DNA from: an uncultured Clostridia bacterium | GTDB lineage: Bacteria > Bacillota > Clostridia > Christensenellales > Borkfalkiaceae | Reading direction: 5' to 3' | NCBI GenBank assembly: GCA_947589385.1 | Contig: CANPZW010000011.1 | Span: 1 to 49,193 of the forward strand | Length of the DNA stretch: 49,193 bases | In this document: positions 49,004 through 49,193 of the stretch, in pieces | How the letters are laid out: every line of letters starts with the position of its first letter | How positions within the stretch are numbered: the first letter of the stretch is position 1 | Translations under genes and position numbers: made by a program | Notes under the pieces: model-generated | Seen by the model: only the letters and a program-made list of their open reading frames with translations | The model's database searches: none | Told to the model about the DNA's origin: nothing

Positions 49004-49193
49004 ACGAACCTCCTTACTGAATGTTAATACGATTATAGCAACCCGACAATACAATGTCAAGCGTTTTGCAAATGTTAATACGATTTTACTTGCTCCAACC
49101 ACCTCGCTTGCCGTGGAGCTCAAATGTAAAGTAAAGTGCCAGTTTGTAAGATTAAGTTCTAATTGGCGCATTTTTGTAAAAGTAACTGCAAAA

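Larger units (their letters stand above)
46962..49193. mobile_element. Left part of a second integrative element at tRNA-Leu
   Basis: Directly after tRNA-Leu come a terminator, paired GGGAAA repeats and a leftward tyrosine integrase, then a TnpV-like gene and a small gene. The far end lies beyond the window, so size and content are unknown. Confidence 0.75.

Overview
The window is chromosomal DNA of a spore-forming member of the Bacillota, class Clostridia. The evidence is four sporulation or germination genes (yyaC, spoIIR, sleB, ypeB), a rplU-rpmA pair whose L27 carries a Bacillota-type N-terminal extension, a rpmH-rnpA-yidD-yidC-jag cluster, and many lipoproteins with ordinary lipoboxes. 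A Christensenellales-like lineage is a guess from gene style only.

Positions 1-16,927 hold ordinary chromosomal genes. They include rplU-rpmA, a GNAT, an XRE/membrane-protein divergon, mnmA, tRNA-Arg(CCG) with a displaced copy of its 3' end, a 943-residue lipoprotein, a queuosine-precursor transporter (queT) behind a probable preQ1-I riboswitch, and the leftward cluster dnaN, rpmH, rnpA, yidD, yidC, jag. Next come rsmG (apparently leaderless), a SLOG protein, a lipoprotein and yyaC.

Positions 16,928-18,254 are a 1.3-kb gene-free replication-origin candidate, with a cluster of DnaA boxes, a near-consensus parS and a family of degenerate repeats. ftsH, parA and parB follow. dnaA is absent although dnaN, rpmH, rsmG, parA and parB are all here.

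Positions 22,467-33,607 carry a nitrilase-family protein, an M1-like metallopeptidase lipoprotein, a DUF2188 membrane protein, two G3E/CobW GTPases (one with a His/Cys/Asp-rich metal loop, one fused to a TIGR03943-like domain), sleB-ypeB, spoIIR, a lipoprotein and a second XRE/membrane-protein divergon.

Positions 33,800-34,077 are a tRNA-Val-Gly-Cys cluster. The 3' end of tRNA-Cys is repeated at 46,670-46,699 (29 of 30 bases). The 12.6 kb between the copies is an integrative mobilizable element. It carries a tyrosine integrase, a MobV-type relaxase beside 67-bp hairpin repeats (likely oriT), a DUF4417 protein, two paralogous Cys-rich proteins next to a small His-rich toxin-like protein (a candidate toxin/immunity locus), a helix-turn-helix protein, a small protein, and a 1403-residue leucine-rich-repeat surface lipoprotein divergent from an XRE regulator. 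A second integrase gene lies just downstream of tRNA-Leu(TAA), with a TnpV-like gene and a small gene. It is the end of another element that runs out of the window.

Recurring themes are XRE regulators divergent from envelope-protein genes with dyads in the shared promoter region, tRNA fragments left beside tRNA genes, three candidate leaderless genes, and long GC-rich perfect hairpins as terminators.
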